From Chondrilla cf. caribensis (lineage: Eukaryota > Porifera > Demospongiae > Chondrillida > Chondrillidae): 64,000 nt of DNA. Below are positions 12,557-25,743 of this stretch, piece after piece. Every line of letters begins with the position of its first letter. Position 1 is the first letter of the stretch. The notes beneath the pieces are model-generated. The model saw nothing but the letters and a program-made list of their open reading frames with translations. It was not told where the DNA came from and did no database searches. Location of the stretch: contig OZ026549.1 in NCBI GenBank assembly GCA_964020155.1, forward strand, positions 765,133 to 829,132. The letters are read 5' to 3'. A program made the translations under genes and the position numbers.

Positions 12557-13487
12557 TTGTTGACATGTCACCTCCGAATCAATGGTTTCCTATCTACACT
12601 TTATCAATATTGTTGCCATGGTGATGATATATATTCTACTATCATGATGGTTGTATGCACTCAGGTGTGCAGTACATTGCCTTATAAGCCAATGAGAACA
12701 GTGTGTACGTATGTTGGATACACTAAATTTGTACGGGTCGGTGGTGTTTTGTTCATTCCCATTCATCTGTAGCAGGAGGACATTTTCACTTCTCTCAGCT
12801 TCAATTTGTGGTTCAACTGTGTATAGTCTTCATTGTAGTCTGATAAACATTTCCTTATAAGTGGCTGTAGTGCTACATTGTATCACCAAACAGAAAGTAC
12901 CTGGTTCAACTGACATTTTCCAGGTGTCTAGCTTGTGGGCTAGTACATAATACACATTCTTATACAAACCATTCTCATATTATGCATCTACGTAAGTACA
13001 CAGATACATATATTCAAAGACATATGTATGTCTAAGACATTACACCACATCGCCAATGTGGTGTTAAAACTTATAGTTATAACCTATTAGCACTCAAGTA
13101 TTGTATATTATATTATTGTATAAATATTATATGAATTGAATGGATAATCTTCAAGGCATTAACATTTGACTGTGCCCGTGGATCATTCGATGTTTTTAGA
13201 TTGTATTTTATAAATTTTGTTTAACTCTCTCGTCTAGTAGGAAAGTGCTGTATTGAACATTGTCAAGTTTACTGTGTCTAATAGGCACTTTTTAAATTAT
13301 ATACTTCGCTTATTTGTGATTCATGTTTGTGTAACACAGAATTGCTGTGCAATAATAACATTGTTGATCAATGTGCTCAAATTGACTCATAAATTACTGA
13401 TATGAATATTAGTGATGTGCTTGTTATTACAGAATTTAGGTATATATAATGTTATCAAGTGATAATATTAATGACACACACATGCCT

Positions 13488-13490
<3 letters not shown>
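12557..13490. other. Intergenic spacer between genes C and D
   Basis: Copy of the class I spacer; no gene seen. Confidence 0.75.

Positions 13491-13575
<85 letters not shown>
13491..13575. repeat. (CA)n microsatellite, 3' UTR of gene D
   Basis: About 85 bases, next to the stop of gene D. An imperfect CA-rich lead-in precedes it from about 13474. Confidence 0.97.
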
Positions 13576-13578
<3 letters not shown>

Positions 13579-13581
13579 GTG

Positions 13582-16500
13582 TCACTCTTCATCTTTCTTC
13601 TTGTTCTTCTTCTGTGTCTTGTCCACTTCAGCATAGAGTCCTTCCACAGTAGCTGAAGGTGTTGGTTGAGTAGTGTTCTCCTCTCCATCTTGTTGTTGTG
13701 GAGTAGAGTCACTATCAGCTGAAGGTTCATAGCCCAGTCCAGTATCAGGTGGTGGAGAGGGTTGTTTCTGCTCTATCAACTGTGGAGCCTTTGCTTTCTT
13801 ATCTGTCTTTTTTTTCTTCTTTGGTTTGTTGACCTCGGCATAAAGCATCTCTCCCTGAGTGTCTACTGGGTGTTCTTTCTCTTCAATTGTTTTCTCTTTC
13901 CCTTTCTTCTTCTTCTTCGGTTTATCCACCTCAGCATAGAGTAACTCGGGATCCTGAACATCTTGTTTCTTCATTTGCTTGTCATCTGTGTTAATCCCCT
14001 TTCTCTGCTCTTCATACCTTTTATCAGTAGTGTCCTTGTACTCTTCACACCCCAATGATGTAGCTGGTTGAGGTTGTAGTTTGACATCCACGTCATCATA
14101 GAGTCCTCCAGTATTGTAGTTGTCTTGTTGATGTTCTCCTGTTGGTAGAGTATATTCATGTACATCTCGTTCCCCAGCCTGTAGTGTGCTGTAGAGTACC
14201 GGTTGATCATGGAGTGTTGTTCTGTTCCTCTTTCCTCTTCTTGTCCTCACAATTGCAATAGTACAAATGATGATTACTAGTACAGAGACCAGTAGTAGTG
14301 TGATCCCTCCAGCAGCTGCTCCGATGATGGGAATGGGACCATCTAATATGCAATTATTACATAATAGTATTGTAACCATATTAAGAATTTGTATATTTAG
14401 CATAACATACTGACTTTTAAGACTCAGACTAGTACTTACATAAGGGCAAGATCATGTTGAAATCTAATTTATATTGCATGTTAACTGTTTCATGTCTCAT
14501 TGAGTTCCCCGAGTGTGCCTCACTTATATGCATGACAAATAGGATTGATCATGAATTGCACATTTTGTGCATATGTTTAGAGTAAGGATGCAGATTCTTA
14601 TATTATGAGATAATGTTTGTGATGCCACTATGATAGGACACAATGCAAAATTGAAACTGTTGTCATTAGAAGGTCGTAGTTACACCTGTAACAAGACTCA
14701 GTATAGCTGTTAATAAAATATGGCAGCTTACTTGAAGTAGGCTCTGCATGTTGTGACTGAACTGGAGTACAAAGATGGTGAAACTACATTGATATGACAT
14801 AAAGTGGCCACTTATTATGATACATGTATATGCATGGATACAGATTGGAGAGGTGGCATATATAATACATTTGATAGTACATAAACCACTTAGGATTGTT
14901 ATGTATTTCAACTCTATTATCTTACTTGTGGTAGTAGTATCTGATTGGACTATATCTGGATGGGTTGTTGTTGGAGATACTGATGTCCCTGTTGCCTCTA
15001 GTCAATGAAACCAATATTTCATTGATTTTAAAATGAATTTCAATAATAAATACAATTCAAATACTACGTATGCATCACAGTCTCAACTCTAACTCACTTG
15101 TACTCTCCACTGTTGTGTTATGTACATAACTTGCTATAGGTTGACTTCCTCCCCCACCTCCAGCTGAGTTGACAGCTACCACTACGACGTTGTTGTAGGT
15201 CTGTCCTCTCTCTAGTCCTGTTAAGTTGTAGTAGTTGATGTTGTTTGTAGTGTTGATCTCTTGTGTTCCATTCTGTGTAGTGTATTTGATGATGTAATGT
15301 CGTATGTCTCCATTAGGTTCTCTAGGTGGTATCCAGTTTAGTTCAATCCCATCATCAAACACACTAGTTATAGTGAGGTGCCTTGGAGGAGATGGGACTA
15401 TACAGAATGAAGAACACTGAGCACATGATATTATGTACATATAATGATATTGTTACATCACTGTGCTCACTTCGTTCCTTTGTAGTAACCTCCCTCACAG
15501 CTGGTGACTGACTCCTTCTTTTATCACCACCTCCACCAAGTCCCCATGCTGTGATCCTGTACTCAGCACCAGTTACTAACGAGGAGAATGTTCTTGATGT
15601 TCTTAACCTAGGATTATTCCCATACTCTCCAACTACTGATACTCCAAGGTCCAGTCTGTGATATCCAATTATAACCCTCTCAATTCCACTACGTATGTTA
15701 CCCATGTTCACAGTGATACCGGTATCAGTACTGGTTGTACCAGTTATAGAGACATCAGGGAGGTTATCTAATACAAAAAGAGATGTACACAATATATAAT
15801 ACACATGCACACACAAAAACAAGCATGCTTTTTTTGGCAGTAAACATACCTCATGTTAATAAGCATACCTACTATATTTTGGTATTTTATAACTTACCTG
15901 AATATTGATCTTACTAGATAAAATTACATTGAACGTCACAATAATAAAATTTATATTACTCTCCTGAATTAATCTGTATGCGAGTACATGATTGCAGTTT
16001 CTCATACCCAAGGAATATATAGATGCTTATGAATGTGCAGTAAGTTTATTGTATGCCAAGGGTACTGTGGAGACCCAAGGGTGCTAAGCACCATGGACAA
16101 GAGCAGTAAATGCATTTCCTCCCTCGTAAGCATGTAGTAACCTATAATTACCATCAGGTCTGATACAGTAACAGACATGTTGCCCTCATAAACATAACAG
16201 TATGCTATATATAATATATTGTGTATATGATAACTATATAACATACTGCTCATGTGGATGATATACAGTGGAACCTGTCTAATGTGGTCACCTATGGGAC
16301 CTAATTTCTTTGGCTGGATTAGTCAGGTGGCTGCATTAGAAAGGTGCTCATTAATATTCATTATCATCATTAATATATCAATAATACAGTATTGTAATGA
16401 TCATAGTGGGTGAATTCAACCGTTACAGCTACATTACTACTACTACCGTTACATACCGTATATGAAGTATCGGAAATGGTACTGTTTTAGTGAAACCTAA

Positions 16501-18167
16501 CAATAAAGCAATGTAATGACCTTTACTGAGTGCTATCATAATCAGCCAAGATTCAGTTGACGGTTGTGGAGGCTATGTGCCAAACAAGATGGCTCAGTAC
16601 TTCGAATTTGGCTTCGTTACAGATCCCTTGTCAGAGGTTATCATGACTACCTAAATATTTGGTCGCAGCAGGTTGGAGAAATTTCGGAGGTCGTTGCAGA
16701 ACTCACTAAAATAATACTTACGACTCAATGGCTGTTGCAGTGCTGAAGGACGAGGAAGTGGTGGGACATTTGCCGAAATCGATTTCCAGAATTGTCTTAT
16801 TTTCTTCCAAGAGGAGACAGTGTAGTAACATGTGAAGTAACTGGCTCTAAATTAAACTGTTGGTCTTGGACTAGAGATACCATGTGTGTTTCACTTTAAT
16901 GGTAGGAACAGTTACGTAGACAGGCTCAGAACCTTAATAGATAGCTCTTAGTTGTATTATGTACTCGTTTTTGTACTATTTGTCCTTTATTAAGATGGAA
17001 TTTGGCAGGATGGCCGGTTAAGACAGGCTGAGAAGCAGCTTAGTGCTCATGAAAAGTAACTGTTTTACGCATTAGGCAGGTGACCAGATTATCAAGGCTG
17101 GAATGTACGATAAAATATGTCGACATTTTCGGGACTAAATAACCGCAACTGGTTTAGTCAGGTGACCACTTCAATAAGGTGATGGTTGATACAGGTTCTA
17201 CTGTGCTACTCACATTTAGATAGGAACAGGTAGTGGTAGATACCAGCACATTTCCCTTCAAAATTCATAAAATTGTTGAAAGCTGTATCTCTTATGACTA
17301 AAGTAGAGGTGGATCCACTTCTGATCTGATGGACATCTCCACTAGGGCCAGTTGGTATAGTGCTTCCAGGATATGAGAACCTAGCCTGTCCACTGCTATT
17401 TGTACACTCAATCTTCCCATCTCCTCTATCATTGTTTGGTGGTTGTAGTTGTTGTTTGTCAGTGATGACTCTCTCATGGAGAATCAATCTCCCATAACTG
17501 TGAACAACTAGACCACCTAAAGTACACAGTATGAAGTAGACCAGTGTATCACCATGGGTATGTACACACTGTACTAGTAATATGCACTTGCAAACACTAA
17601 CCAGTAACATTCAGTTGAAACTGTTGACTAGCTTCCCTTCCTTCAGCAGTGACATTACAGGTGTATGTCCCTCCATCACTTGTAGAGGTTATGTTGATGG
17701 CTATAATATTGTTGTTGATCTTTCTCCCATCATATTCTGTTTGTTGACATGGTTCATTTGGACATGTCCAGTTATAGTTAGTCTGTAGTCCATGTGGTAT
17801 TCCACTGATTCTACAAACTAGAATAACAGTTCTTCCCAGTGGTAGAGTAGCTGGAGAGTTGAGTGTTGAATTGACTGTGTAGCCATCAATCACCACATTG
17901 GGAGTAGTAGTAAGAGACTGAGTCCCTGGATTACATAGGGATAATAAATGGAAAGCAATGTCACACATTCACTTCCAATACCTCTGGTGGACATGCATAC
18001 TAAGGATTTTACATCAGATTCTGCAGTTCAGATTCATATTTCAAAATGAGATATATTCTTTCGGTAGTCACTTTGTTGGTATTACCTGTCACCACCACCA
18101 CCACACCCCAGCTGAGTATCCCCAGCCCCATCACCACAGTCCACAGTATTGATGTCTGTTTGACCAT
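13582..18167 (-). CDS. Gene D: class I receptor with LYAEV tail, one stalk exon damaged
   Basis: Exons: 18086-18167, 17602-17925, 17214-17516, 15471-15767, 15098-15397, 14926-14997 and 13582-14342, about 712 residues if the stalk exon 14732-14783 is skipped. Signal 1-27, Ig1 28-135, Ig2 136-236, FN3-1 237-335, FN3-2 336-435, a short stalk 436-459, helix about 465-491. The exon 14732-14783 matches the 48-base exon of B but has 4 extra bases (GCAT on the plus strand at about 14747-14750), so including it moves the tail exon out of frame and ends translation near the membrane segment. Skipping it keeps frame. Intron 3 (15768-17213) contains a pogo/Tigger-like element that stops about ten bases from the Ig2 splice donor. 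The tail carries VLYSTL, LLYAEV, MLYAEV, LGYEPS and GLYAEV. Confidence 0.85.
15768..17213 (-). other. Intron 3 of gene D
   Basis: Mostly the pogo/Tigger-like element; the part 15780-16265 has no recognised feature. Confidence 0.75.
16266..17203. mobile_element. Pogo/Tigger-like non-autonomous element in intron 3 of gene D
   Basis: Left end CAGTGGAACCTGTCTAATGT, right end the inverse of CAGTAGAACCTGTATCAACC, both followed inwards by GGTCACC-type blocks. TA precedes the left end; the right flank is TG. About 940 bases with no transposase frame. Confidence 0.78.
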
Positions 18168-18318
18168 ATCCTCTCCACTGTAGTCTGAACACACTACAAA
18201 CCTACTAAGTTGATCTCTACACTCTCTACTGATAGTCTACACTCGCTGAGACTAGAGTGGGCAGTTCCACACTGGGACCACTTTAAATAGTGCGCACACA
18301 CCAGAGGTCACTTATATA
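18168..18318 (-). promoter_or_regulatory. Gene D promoter and 5' UTR
   Basis: TATTTAAA box at 18282-18289, 115 bases from the ATG. The 5' UTR has a few private substitutions. Confidence 0.7.
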
Positions 18319-19351
<1,033 letters not shown>

Positions 19352-19354
19352 GTG

Positions 19355-22300
19355 TCACTCTTCATCTTTCTTCTTGTTCTTCTTCTGTGTCTTGTCCACT
19401 TCAGCATAGAGTCCTTCCACAGTAGCTGAAGGTGTTGGTTGAGTAGTGTTCTCCTCTCCATCTTGTTGTTGTGGAGTAGAGTCACTATCAGCTGAAGGCT
19501 CATAGCCCAGTCCAGTATCAGGTGGTGGAGAGGGTTGTTTCTGTTCTATCAACTGTGGAGCCTTTGCTTTCTTATCTGTCTTTTTTTTCTTCTTTGGTTT
19601 GTTGACTTCGGCATAAAGCATCTCTCCATGAGTGTCTACAGGGTGTTTTTTCTCTTCAATCGTCTTCTCTTTCCCTTTCTTCTTCTTTGGTTTATCCACC
19701 TCAGCATAGAGTAGCTCAGGATCCTGAACATCTTGTTTCTTCATTTTGTTGTCATCTGTCTTGTTCTCCTTCCTTTGCTTATCATGCCTTGTATCACTGG
19801 TGTCTTTATTCTCTTCCTGACCTGATGGTTTAGCTGGTTGAGGTTGTAGTTTGACATCCACATCATCATAGAGTCCTCCAGTATTGTAGTTGTCTTGTTG
19901 ATGTTCTCCTGTTGGTAGGGTATGTTCATGTACATCTTTTTCCCCAGCCTGTAGTGTGCTGTAGAGTACCGGTTGATCATGGAGTGTTGTTCTGTTCCTC
20001 TTTCCTCTTCTTGTCCTCACAATTGCAATAGTACAAATGATGATTCCTAGTGCAGAGACCAGTAGTAGTGTGATCCCTCCAGCAGCTGCTCCGATGATGG
20101 GAATGAGAGCATCTGTATCAGAAGTAGTTGTTGGATTATCTAATTGTACAGAAGTGGATTATATGACAATGGCAACAACCTCAATGTTTATAATACGTTC
20201 ATGGTTATTTAGCTTCATGTCAAGGTTTGTACCAATTGTGTGACTTCCTTGTTGTGATAAGGGTGGAAGTGGAGTGAGGAGAAAGGATCATTATTTACAT
20301 AATACTATTATAAATACAGTTAGTGTAGTAGTGATATATGTCATATTTTTCTAATACTTTACTGAATAGATTGACATATGCAATGTTCATTTTGAATTAG
20401 GATATTGATTTGTGGCAACCCTTGCAGATGGTGTGCTTGAATTAGGTGTACCTGTGGTCCTGGTTGTGGGAGAAGTTGTAGGTGTTCCCGGTGACTCTAA
20501 TTGAGAGCAAAAATAATAATTATGATTGGAGGGAGAGCATCTAATATGTAAGTAATGCATAATAGAACATATGTATTAAGCATGTCACAACATACTGACT
20601 ATTACGACCTAGACTGGTATTAACATCCTGTCAAGATCATGTATAAATCTGATGTACACTGAATGTTAACTTTGTCATATCTCATTGAGTCCCTGAGTGT
20701 GCCTCACTCATATAGATGTGCATGACAATAGGATTGAATTGTGCAATTTATGCATATTGTGTTTGGAAAAAGGATGCAGATTCCCATATTACGAGATTGA
20801 GCTAGTGATACCACTATGATAGGACACAGTGCAAAATTAAAGCTTTTGTCATTAGAAGGTTGTAATTATGCCTGTAGCAAGGCTTATAGTATGGCTGTAT
20901 GTAGTCAAGTATCAGTAACGATAGCAGTGTACTTGAGGTAGATTCAAAGATGGTAAACCTACATAGATACGATATGAAACACCCACTTACATATAATTAT
21001 AATGTACATGTACAGATTAGAGATAAGTACAACACATTAATAGTGCATGGGTATAATCCATACAATTATAGGATAACGTTGTCTAAACACTATTATCTTA
21101 CTTGTGGTAGTCATATCTGATTGTGGAATATTAGATGAAGTCTCTGTTCCAAGGCTGGTCATATTTTCATTTTGCGTTATGCTTTCTGAGTCGACTACAC
21201 CTGTCTGGGTTGTTGTTGGAGATATTGATTTCCCTGTTACCTCTGGTTGATGAAACCAATATTTTATAAATATTAAAATTGACATTAGCAATAAATGTTA
21301 GCAAACAAAAATACCATTCAAATACTATTCTCAATACCTTCACTCTAACTCACTTGTACTCTCCACTCTTGAGTTGTGTACATAACTTGTTATATGTTCA
21401 CTTCCTCTCCCACGTCCAGCTGAGTTGACAGCTTCCACTCTGATGATGTTGTAGGTCTGTCCTCTCTCTAGTCCTGTTAAGTTGTAGTAGTTGATGTTGT
21501 TTGTAGTGTTGATCTCTTGTTGTGTTCCATCTTGTGTAGCGTATTTGATGATGTAATGTTGTATGTCTCCATTAGGTTCTCTAGGTGGTATCCAGTTTAG
21601 TTCAATCCCATCATCAAACACTCTAGTTCTAGTGAGGTGTCTTGGAGGAGATGGAGCTGTGGAGGATGCGCATGTATGAGATGTTGTAGGCATTTATCCA
21701 CTGATTAGTGATGTGTACACACTGCTTGTGTCACCAATTAACTGACCATTGCATCAACTCACCTTGTTCCATTATAGTAACCTCCATCACAGCTGGTGAC
21801 TGACTTCTCTTTCTGTCTTGATTATTATTGTTCCCAAGTCCCCATGCTGTGATCCTGTACTTAGCACCAGGTACTAGTGAGGAGAATGTTCTTGATGATC
21901 CCCTAAGATTATTCACATACTCTCCTACTACTGGTACTCCAAGGTCCAGTCTGTGATATCCAATGATAACCCTCTCAATACCAATTGTTATGTTACCAAT
22001 GTTCACAGTGATACTGGTACCAGTACTGGTTGGGTCAGTTATAGAGACATCGGGGAGGGTACCTAATATAATGATCAGAAATTATGTAATTAAATTGACT
22101 CAAATGTGAAGGTCATGTATAAAAGGCAGGATGGTACATGTATTTGAAGCGAAGTGAAACAAAATGGCTACCTGACCTCTAGATTGATATTATACGCTAC
22201 ACATAACATACGTATGTTACACAATACACGGAAGGGAAACAACACATATTAACTATTACCACTATAAATCTAACGAGTTTTCAGTAAGTTGCTTCAAGAT

Positions 22301-24569
22301 TTTCCCTGTCAAGGGAGTGAAATTGACACAGAATCTCTCTGCACTGAGTGCCTCACAACTCGTGTAGTATTCTGGACACCTTAGTGAGTATGCATATAAG
22401 CTACGATAGAGCTTTCATTTATTATTTTCCCTCTGAGATATTCCAAAATAGTTTTGCATACTTTCTCAGTATTATCAGATGATAGAACTATCTAAGAAAC
22501 CATACTTTACCCTCAATATGGAAGATAAATCAGAAAGAGACCAGCTAAAAGAGTATCTCTTATAGCGGGGAAATTTGGCAGATACACATTTTGGTGGATT
22601 TTGCCCAAAGAAGTTATTGGCGGTTTCTAATTTGGCAAATTTGCTCGAAAATATTCGGTCTTGGCCCTTTTTGCCGTTGTTTCAGGCACTGAGAAGTGCC
22701 AGGTAGCCCTAGCAGAACCATTCTGGTGGTGTACTTCCCTATCTTCGCTTTAAAAGAGCTATCATGGTTGTACTATTATATTGACATTACATAATGGGGA
22801 TTGGAACAAATTTTGACGATTTTGAATTTGGTGGATACAGCCAAACCACCAAATCAAAACCTCCACCAATATTTCCCGTTATAGGGTGTGAGTATTTTTG
22901 GATCAGTTCTATGTCTCCATGGAGCAGAGTTCCCCACCATTTCACTCTAAGAAATATCAAATCAGTTGACCATTGTGTTATGTATAATATTTTTATTTCC
23001 TTTATTTACTTGTTTAGAGTAAAGATAGTGCAGTTTTGAGCTAAATAAAGAAGGATTACTTACTAGAGAATGTCTCCATATTTCTCCAGCTTTTGAATTA
23101 CACGCCTATTAATTTCTCTCGAATGTGACTACACCCTTTTTATACTCGAACAAAACTTTGGATTTGCCGGTTGGCGTTCAACAAAGCAACCTCTACGTTT
23201 AAATTTTACATACACGTGTATATTATATAGTGGAAAGAGTAATTAACTACATTTTATTGAAAATATGTGGTGGAGTCCCCTTTCTCAGACATAAGAGCAG
23301 CACCGTGATTATGCAAGCACAATAAAAATGTTTCTGCAGTCCTAATTTTAATATAAAACTTCTTCTCACAAGTAGGCAACACTTCAATTAGTATTGTGGA
23401 CACTGCCTAGGTATTGACACACATGAAGTATACTATGTACAAGCAAGCTGATCATTTCTCTTACTCGGAGGGTGACAGTTGTGACAGCAATCAAAGTAAA
23501 AAGTGGGTATGAACACACTAATAGGATTGCATTGATTGAATGTATTTTGTACACTTGCTGTACATACATACACATACATACTCTACTCACGTTTAGATAA
23601 GCACATGATACACTACTCACCATTAGATAGAAACAGGTAGTGGTAGATACCAGCACAATTCCCTTCAAAATTCTCAAAATTGTTGAAAACTCCATCTCTT
23701 ATGACTACAGTAGCAGTAGATCCACTCATGATCTGATGAACATCTCCACTAGTGTCACCTGCTATAGGGCGTCCATGATATGTGAACCTAGCCCCTCCAC
23801 TGCTCACTCGACACTCAATCCTCCCATCTCCACTAGCATTGTTTGGTGGTTGTAGTTGTTGTTTGTCAGTGATGACACTCTCATTGAGTATCAGTCTCCC
23901 ATAACTGTGAACAACTTGACCACCTAAAGTACACAGTATGAAGTAGACCAGTGTGTCGCCATGGGTATGTACACACTGTACTAGTAATATGCACTTGCAA
24001 ACACTGACCATTAACCTTCAGTTGAAACTGTTGACTAGCTTCCCTTCCTTGAGCAGTGACATTACAGGTGTATTTCCCTCCATCACTTGTAGAGGTTATG
24101 TTGATGGCTATAATCTTGTTGTTGATCTTTCTCCCAGCATATCCTGTTTGTTGACACGGTCCATTTGGACATGTCCAGTGATAGTTAGCCTGTATTCCAT
24201 GTGGTATTCCACTGATTCTACAAACTAGAACAACAGTTGTTCCTAGTGGTAGAGTAGCTGTAGAGATGAAGGTTGAACTGACTGTGTAGCCATCAATCGC
24301 CACAATAGGAGTAGAAAGAGACTGAGCTCCTGGATATCATAGGGATAATAGAAGAGAAGGCAATGTCACACATCCACTCCCAATACCTCTGGTGGACATG
24401 CATACTGATAAATTTACATCAGATTCTACAGTTCTTATTTTATATATTTCAAAATGAGATGTATTCTTTAGATATTCACTTTGTTGGTATTACCTGCCTC
24501 CACCACCACCCAGCTGAGTATCCCCAGCCCCATCACCACAGTCCACAGTATTGATGTCTGTTTGACCAT
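19355..24569 (-). CDS. Gene E: class I receptor with LYAEV tail
   Basis: Exons: 24494-24569, 24009-24329, 23621-23923, 21763-22062, 21354-21656, 21102-21242, 20452-20496 and 19355-20139, about 757 residues. Signal 1-25, Ig1 26-132, Ig2 133-233, FN3-1 234-333, FN3-2 334-434, stalk 435-496, helix about 509-535. The counterpart of the 48-base stalk exon survives only as 26 bases (20933-20958) because of an internal deletion; it would shift frame, so I leave it out. The stalk exon 20452-20496 is shared with C. The helix reads ITLLLVSALGIIICTIAIV, slightly changed from B. FN3-1 has a Asn-rich loop LGNNNNQDRKRSQS in place of the usual GGGDRRRSQS. Intron 3 (22063-23620) has the same transposon insertion as A at the same place, showing A and E share a recent ancestor there. 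Confidence 0.86.
22063..23620 (-). other. Intron 3 of gene E
   Basis: Left half homologous to intron 3 of gene A, including the MITE. At 23588-23600 there is a second near-copy of the Ig2 exon end with a GTGAGT donor, a relic of a local duplication. The stretch 22890-23580 holds nothing recognised. Confidence 0.75.
22560..22886. mobile_element. MITE (CCGTATAGCGGG family) in intron 3 of gene E
   Basis: Left end TATAGCGGGGAAATTTGGCA and right end ATATTTCCCGTTATAGGG form degraded inverted repeats. The interior is shorter than in the 516-base copy. Flanks match those in gene A. Confidence 0.8.
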
Positions 24570-24720
24570 ATCCTCTCCACTGTAGTCTGAACACACTACA
24601 AACCTACTAAGTTGATCTCTACACTCTCTACTGATAGTCTACACTCACTGAGACTAGAATGAGCAGTTCCACACTGGGACCACTTTAAATAGCGCACACA
24701 CCAGCGGTCGCTTATATACT
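24570..24720 (-). promoter_or_regulatory. Gene E promoter and 5' UTR
   Basis: TATTTAAA box at 24684-24691, 115 bases from the ATG. Upstream it continues in the class I flank. Confidence 0.7.
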
Positions 24721-25631
24721 TGTTGACGGTTCACCTTCGAATCAATGGTTTCCTATCTACTCTTTATCAATATTGTTGCCATGGTGATGATATTCCGCTA
24801 TCATGTTGGTTGCATGCACTCAGGTGTGCAGTACATTGCCTTATAAGCCAATGAGAACAGTGTACGTATGTTAGATACACTGAATTTGTACAGTTGGTGG
24901 TGTTTTGGTCTTTCCCATTCATCTGTAGCAGGAGGACATTTTCACTTCTCTCAGCTTCAATTTGTGGTTCAACTGTGTATAGTCTTCATTGTAGTCTGAT
25001 AAACATTTCCTTATAAGTCTCTGTAGTGCTACATTGTGTCACCAAACAGGAAGTACCTGGTTCAACTGACATTCTCCAGGTGTCTACTATGTGGATCAGT
25101 ACATATTTTTATGCAAACCATTCTCATATGCATGTATATACACAAATGCATATATCCAAAAGATATGTGTACGTATGTCTAGGACACTACACCGCATCAC
25201 TACAGCTGATGTGGTGTTATATATATCTTAGCACTGATTATCACTGATGTGCTGTGTTTATTATTGTTTCTGTGGATGAAATGTGAATGGATGGTCTTTG
25301 AGGTAATGACATATGACTTTGCCCATAGATCTTTCTGAAGTTCTCAGATTGAATTTTTACCAATTTTGTTCACCTTTCTCATCCAGTAGGAAAGTACTGT
25401 GTTTAACAGGCTTACTGTGTCTTAATTCCACATGTGCATATAGACTTCTAACTATTTGTGATTCATATTTGCATGGCACAGAAATACTGTGCTATACAGT
25501 ACGATATCAACATTCTTGTATTGTGTGCTCAAATTGACTCCACTCCGTATTACTGATATGAATACCAGAGATGTGTATATTATTACAGAATTTATGTATG
25601 ATAATACTATAATTGATAATATTAATGTGCA

Positions 25632-25632
<1 letters not shown>
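24721..25632. other. Intergenic spacer between genes E and F
   Basis: Copy of the class I spacer; near-identical over long runs to the D-E spacer, for example around 25030-25110 and 18625-18700. Confidence 0.75.
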
Positions 25633-25674
<42 letters not shown>

Positions 25675-25676
25675 CA

Positions 25677-25738
<62 letters not shown>
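25633..25738. repeat. (CA)n microsatellite, 3' UTR of gene F
   Basis: About 106 bases with CG interruptions near 25668-25680, next to the stop of gene F. Confidence 0.97.
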
Positions 25739-25740
<2 letters not shown>

Positions 25741-25743
25741 GTG

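Noticed and set aside
13762..13944. Plus-strand frames rich in Phe/Leu opposite the tail exons (MFLLYQLW...)
   Set aside because: They are complements of the lysine-rich tail and look like membrane segments only by base composition.
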